From Lates calcarifer (taxonomy: Eukaryota; Chordata; Actinopteri; Centropomidae), in NCBI RefSeq assembly GCF_001640805.2, contig NC_066853.1, positions 23,681,173 through 23,745,172 of the forward strand: a DNA stretch of 64,000 bases, given 5' to 3'. The translations under genes were made by a program, and so were the position numbers. This document shows, in pieces, positions 61,220 to 64,000 of this stretch. Positions within the stretch are counted from its first letter, which is position 1. Each line of letters opens with the position of its first letter. The notes under the pieces are model-generated. The model saw only the letters and a list, made by a program, of their open reading frames with translations. It was not told the DNA's origin and did no database searches.

Positions 61220-61353
61220 CTCCTTGCCCAGAGGCATGCCGCTGCCCAGAGCGCAGGTGAGACCGATGACTTTGGCCACAAACGTTTTGAAGGTGAGATA
61301 TTCCTTCAGCACCACTCCTCTCAGGATGGTCTTCATCTCTGGAATACCTGAAC
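61220..61353 (-). CDS. clcn2: clcn2 exon: GSGIPEMK and helices D-E, ends GKE
   Basis: This 134-bp exon completes the glycine of GSGIPEMK (chloride-coordinating serine at the start of helix D), then reads [17 protein letters not shown] and [16 protein letters not shown]. Its last codon is the gating glutamate (equivalent of E. coli ClC E148) of GKEGP; the motif continues in the next exon. The acceptor is CCTACAG at 61360-61354 and the donor is GAG|GTAAC at 61219. The exon leaves in phase 0. On the coding strand the donor is followed within 15 bases by a long AC repeat. Confidence 0.96.
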
Positions 61354-62470
61354 CTGTAGGTGGGGGAACAGCGGCTGCTTTACAGCTGACTGTCAACTTA
61401 AAGAGAGACCAAACGCACTTCATCCAAGCATCTGTCTTTCAAAGCTCCAGAAAAGTTGGTTTCAAATTTTATAGTATAAGTATTTCTCTAAAACTTTAAA
61501 TACTGATGACTAAATAAGCAACAAAGTTGAAGTCCAGAACATCCTCAGGGATAATTTAGGGATAAACACTCAAAAACTAATCTGGTTTGAACAGATTTGA
61601 CTGACAGTAAAACTGCAACATAAACAAGTTTCCATTCAAATGTAGTGAAAATCTGAACCAAATTTCCCAAACTCAGCGAAATAAAATGTAAATTCATGTG
61701 CATTCCCATCTATTGCTGCTTCTTTTTTTTATGAATCAGACGTGGAAAATGTCTTAAGATTATTTTCAGCAGCTTCTGAAACCTACAAAACTGTTTGAAA
61801 CAATGATTCAGTGAGCTGAAAAGTGAAAGGGAAAAGGAGGTGTGTCTCACTGATAGAAGGAGAAACCTCAGGTTTTCAGAAGCATACGCATCAATACAGC
61901 TTCTGTTAGCGAGAGTGACAGTAAAGCCTCTGCTATACCTGCTGTAGAAATGACTTAGGGCAGGTCTGTGTGCACCTGTGCAGAGTGCTGCACTGAATTC
62001 AGACAAACATAACCTGAATTTTATATATACTACAATTCTGAATTGTGGAGGACTTCTCTCCTTCCCCCATCTCATAGTGAAGCCGAAGTCCCTGGGGAAG
62101 AAGCTGAGCTTTTAGAGGCAAAAGCTGAAGAGGAGCAGAGGAGATTTACAGTGTGTGACAGTTGTGTTACACTACGGTATGGTAAGGTAATCTGTTACGC
62201 AGTTTATATGATAACATAATTTGTTTATAAGGTTGGGGTTTGATAGCATTTCATCATATCTAAATTCAGCATTACATCCATTTATATCTCCTGTAATACA
62301 GAGCTGAAACAAATGAGTACTTTCAATATAGATGAATCCAACCATTAATTTTCCATCAATCAATTATGCTAATATATACGATGTAATGTGAGATTATCTA
62401 GCCCTTTTGTGTTGGCTAATGTATGTTTGTGTATATGCTTTGTTTTTTTGTGTGTGTGTATGTGTCGTAC
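61354..62470 (-). other. clcn2: clcn2 intron
   Basis: Non-coding, 1.1 kb. It begins with a CA-rich stretch after the donor and is otherwise AT-rich unique sequence. Open frames in it, such as one at 61710-62075, have no recognisable protein similarity. Nothing else was seen. Confidence 0.7.
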
Positions 62471-62599
62471 CAACAGCCTGCGGGGCGAGGATCTGTGTGA
62501 AGCCAGCAGAGAAGGTGATGAGGACTACAGGGTAAGTGACCCAGGCCAGATACTGCAGGAACACATTACTGTCCAGACCACCGTACATCCACTTCTGTG
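62471..62599 (-). CDS. clcn2: clcn2 exon: helix C region, ends in QAVG
   Basis: This 129-bp exon reads (A)QKWMYGG...[12 protein letters not shown]...ILAPQAVG. It encodes the hydrophobic helix C segment and the approach to the GSGIP selectivity motif. The acceptor is CCACAG at 62605-62600 and the donor is G|GTACGA at 62470. The exon enters with a codon split after its first base and leaves with one base (G) of the glycine that opens GSGIP, which is completed by the next exon at 61353. The donor is directly followed by a CA-rich intron start. The match to mammalian ClC-2 is near complete, so the call is firm. Confidence 0.95.
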
Positions 62600-62869
62600 C
62601 TGTGGACACACACACAGGCACACAAAGGACAAAAAACAGTTATGTAGGCACACACACACAAATAGACACACACAAACAGGCAGGCCTAAATGTGCATGTT
62701 GTTATATAAACCATTTTAAAGACTGGAAAAATGTGTGTATGTGTGTAGCTGTGTGCATGTCTCTTCAGGACAGGTAGTTAGTCATGTTCTGTATCCAATT
62801 AATAAAACTGTACACCGTAACTAAAACTGACAACACTAGGTTAGCTTCTCCTTGAGAGTGCAGCACAAT

Positions 62870-62904
<35 letters not shown>

Positions 62905-63998
62905 CAAATCCAACTGAATTACAGTGAGTCCCGAAGGTTTCAGATCAGCTCTCACAACTTCTTTCAGTCGTTTTAAGTCCACCTTCTTCTTCCAGGAATT
63001 TAGAGTTGACTTAGTCATAAATCCCTCGTTCACATCATCTCCTCCCTCAGTTTCCTGCATCCACCTCGCAGGTGGATGACTGATGTTGTAAGAGGGCTTC
63101 CATCCATCCCTCCTGCCATCCTTTGATCCACCTTAAATCCCTATTTCTGTCTTCCATCCCTCTAGCTCTGCTTCCTGTATTCCTTCCTTTATCTCTAACT
63201 TGTTTCTCTTACTTCTCCAATACTTCTTTCTGCTCTTTGTGCCTACTACGAGTTGTTCCTTCTTCCCCTTTTAGAAACTTCTCAGTCACCACATTCTTAT
63301 CATCCGCAATAATTTCCAATGGTTGTCCCAAGGGCTCAATCATCAGTATGATCTTTCTCTATTTATAAGCTCCTGTGGGTCCAGATCATTTAACAGTATT
63401 CCATTTAATTGCAAGGTTATGCAGATGTCTCAATAAAACTTAGTGAACAGCGTTAAAAAATATTGGGTGGCTCACATTTTTCTCCAGTTAATTAAATAAA
63501 CCTGTGAGAGCTGAGCCCCTCCTAATTTTCTTGACACCTAAAGTCAGAAATTTTTATGAACAGGCTTTGATACATTTGTATAAAACTAGAAAGCAAGTGT
63601 AACTGGGTCCAAGCACGTGGCGCAATTCACAACTGAAGGTTCACAAACCTAACAGGTGGTTTAAAGAGTGTATTTTCACACTTTGGCAGAATCTGATGCC
63701 CTCTGCAGGGCACTCTGCCAGGATCTAATTCAGCCTTGACCAAAAGGATTTTTAAGTAACAGGTAAAACAGGTAAAAGGTAACAGCGACTATACTATCAA
63801 GATCCTGATACACTTGCAAAACTCATATCAGTGTCGTAATGCAGCTTTCTCAAATCATTCTAGTTTTGACCAAGCGTTGAGTTATTTTTACATAAAAATA
63901 GAGTGAATCAGTCACGCATTTATTTCTACATTCCTCAATTACTATATGCCACGTTATACTGGTATTAGACAGGTATTTCACTCCCCTCCCTGACTTAC
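62600..63998 (-). other. clcn2: clcn2 intron before the helix C exon
   Basis: Non-coding. It holds a (GA)n tract at 62878-62905 and CA-rich runs at about 62604-62616 and 62650-62675. The CA-rich run next to the exon means the acceptor of the following exon is preceded by TG repeats on the coding strand. I see no gene or transposon signature in the rest. Confidence 0.7.
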
Positions 63999-64000
63999 CA
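63999..64000 (-). CDS. clcn2: clcn2: probable last two bases of the preceding exon
   Basis: Read on the minus strand, the window edge is TG followed at once by GTAAGTCA, a consensus donor at 63998-63993. The next exon (62599-62471) needs one base from an upstream exon to complete its first codon, and an exon ending in G would make that codon GCA (alanine, as in AQKW). No other exon-like sequence with helix B coding potential is visible between 62600 and 63998. This is an inference from a splice signal at the very edge; the exon itself is not in the window. Confidence 0.4.

Overview
This is an intronic-rich stretch of a ray-finned (teleost) fish genome. The evidence is short coding exons with GT/AG borders separated by AT-rich introns, very many (CA)n/(TG)n microsatellites, and typical fish repeats (LINE 3' tails ending in a finished-retrotransposon-like 'ATCAATAAAGT' signature, a tRNA-headed SINE, Tc1-like relics). 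It is not bacterial or viral, and almost all open frames longer than 60 codons are chance frames or extensions of short exons.

One gene fills the window, on the minus strand, running from beyond the right edge to beyond the left edge: a ClC-2 type voltage-gated chloride channel (clcn2). I can place 19 constitutive coding exons between 62599 and 3798. All of them chain in frame, and together they encode about 698 residues from the end of helix B/start of helix C through the ClC pore (GSGIP, GKEGP, GAFMP and the SLYDS tyrosine), the first CBS domain, the cytoplasmic linker and the start of the second CBS domain. The amino-terminal exons lie to the right of 64000 (a perfect donor GTAAGT sits at 63998-63993, so the preceding exon probably just touches the edge). 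The last CBS2/tail exon(s) are not visible and should lie left of position 1. I cannot tell which teleost paralogue (2a, 2b or 2c) this is.

The most interesting thing is in the intron between the helix F exon (59314-59391) and the helix G exon (53999-54077). It holds two related 24-nucleotide candidate microexons, 55707-55730 (EPGLIGIK) and 54432-54455 (EASLIGMK), each with acceptor, donor and branch-point-like sequence and with similar flanks. They look like a tandem duplicate pair. Skipping both, using either one, or using both keeps the frame, so the loop between helices F and G could have four versions.

Layout by region: 1-3797 intron with LINE relics; 3798-5450 exons of the CBS2 start and acidic linker; 5451-16734 an 11.3 kb intron with several dispersed repeats; 16735-22317 linker and CBS1 exons; 22318-28711 intron; 28712-31524 pore exons (helices N to R); 31525-45675 a 14.2 kb intron that carries a TTAA-flanked MITE and a broken intronless coiled-coil gene copy on the opposite strand; 45676-54077 pore exons of helices G to M; 54432-55730 the microexon pair; 59314-62599 exons for helices C to F. 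CA-rich tracts directly after donors and TG-rich tracts directly before acceptors recur along the gene, the clearest being the acceptor of the exon at 53527-53652.
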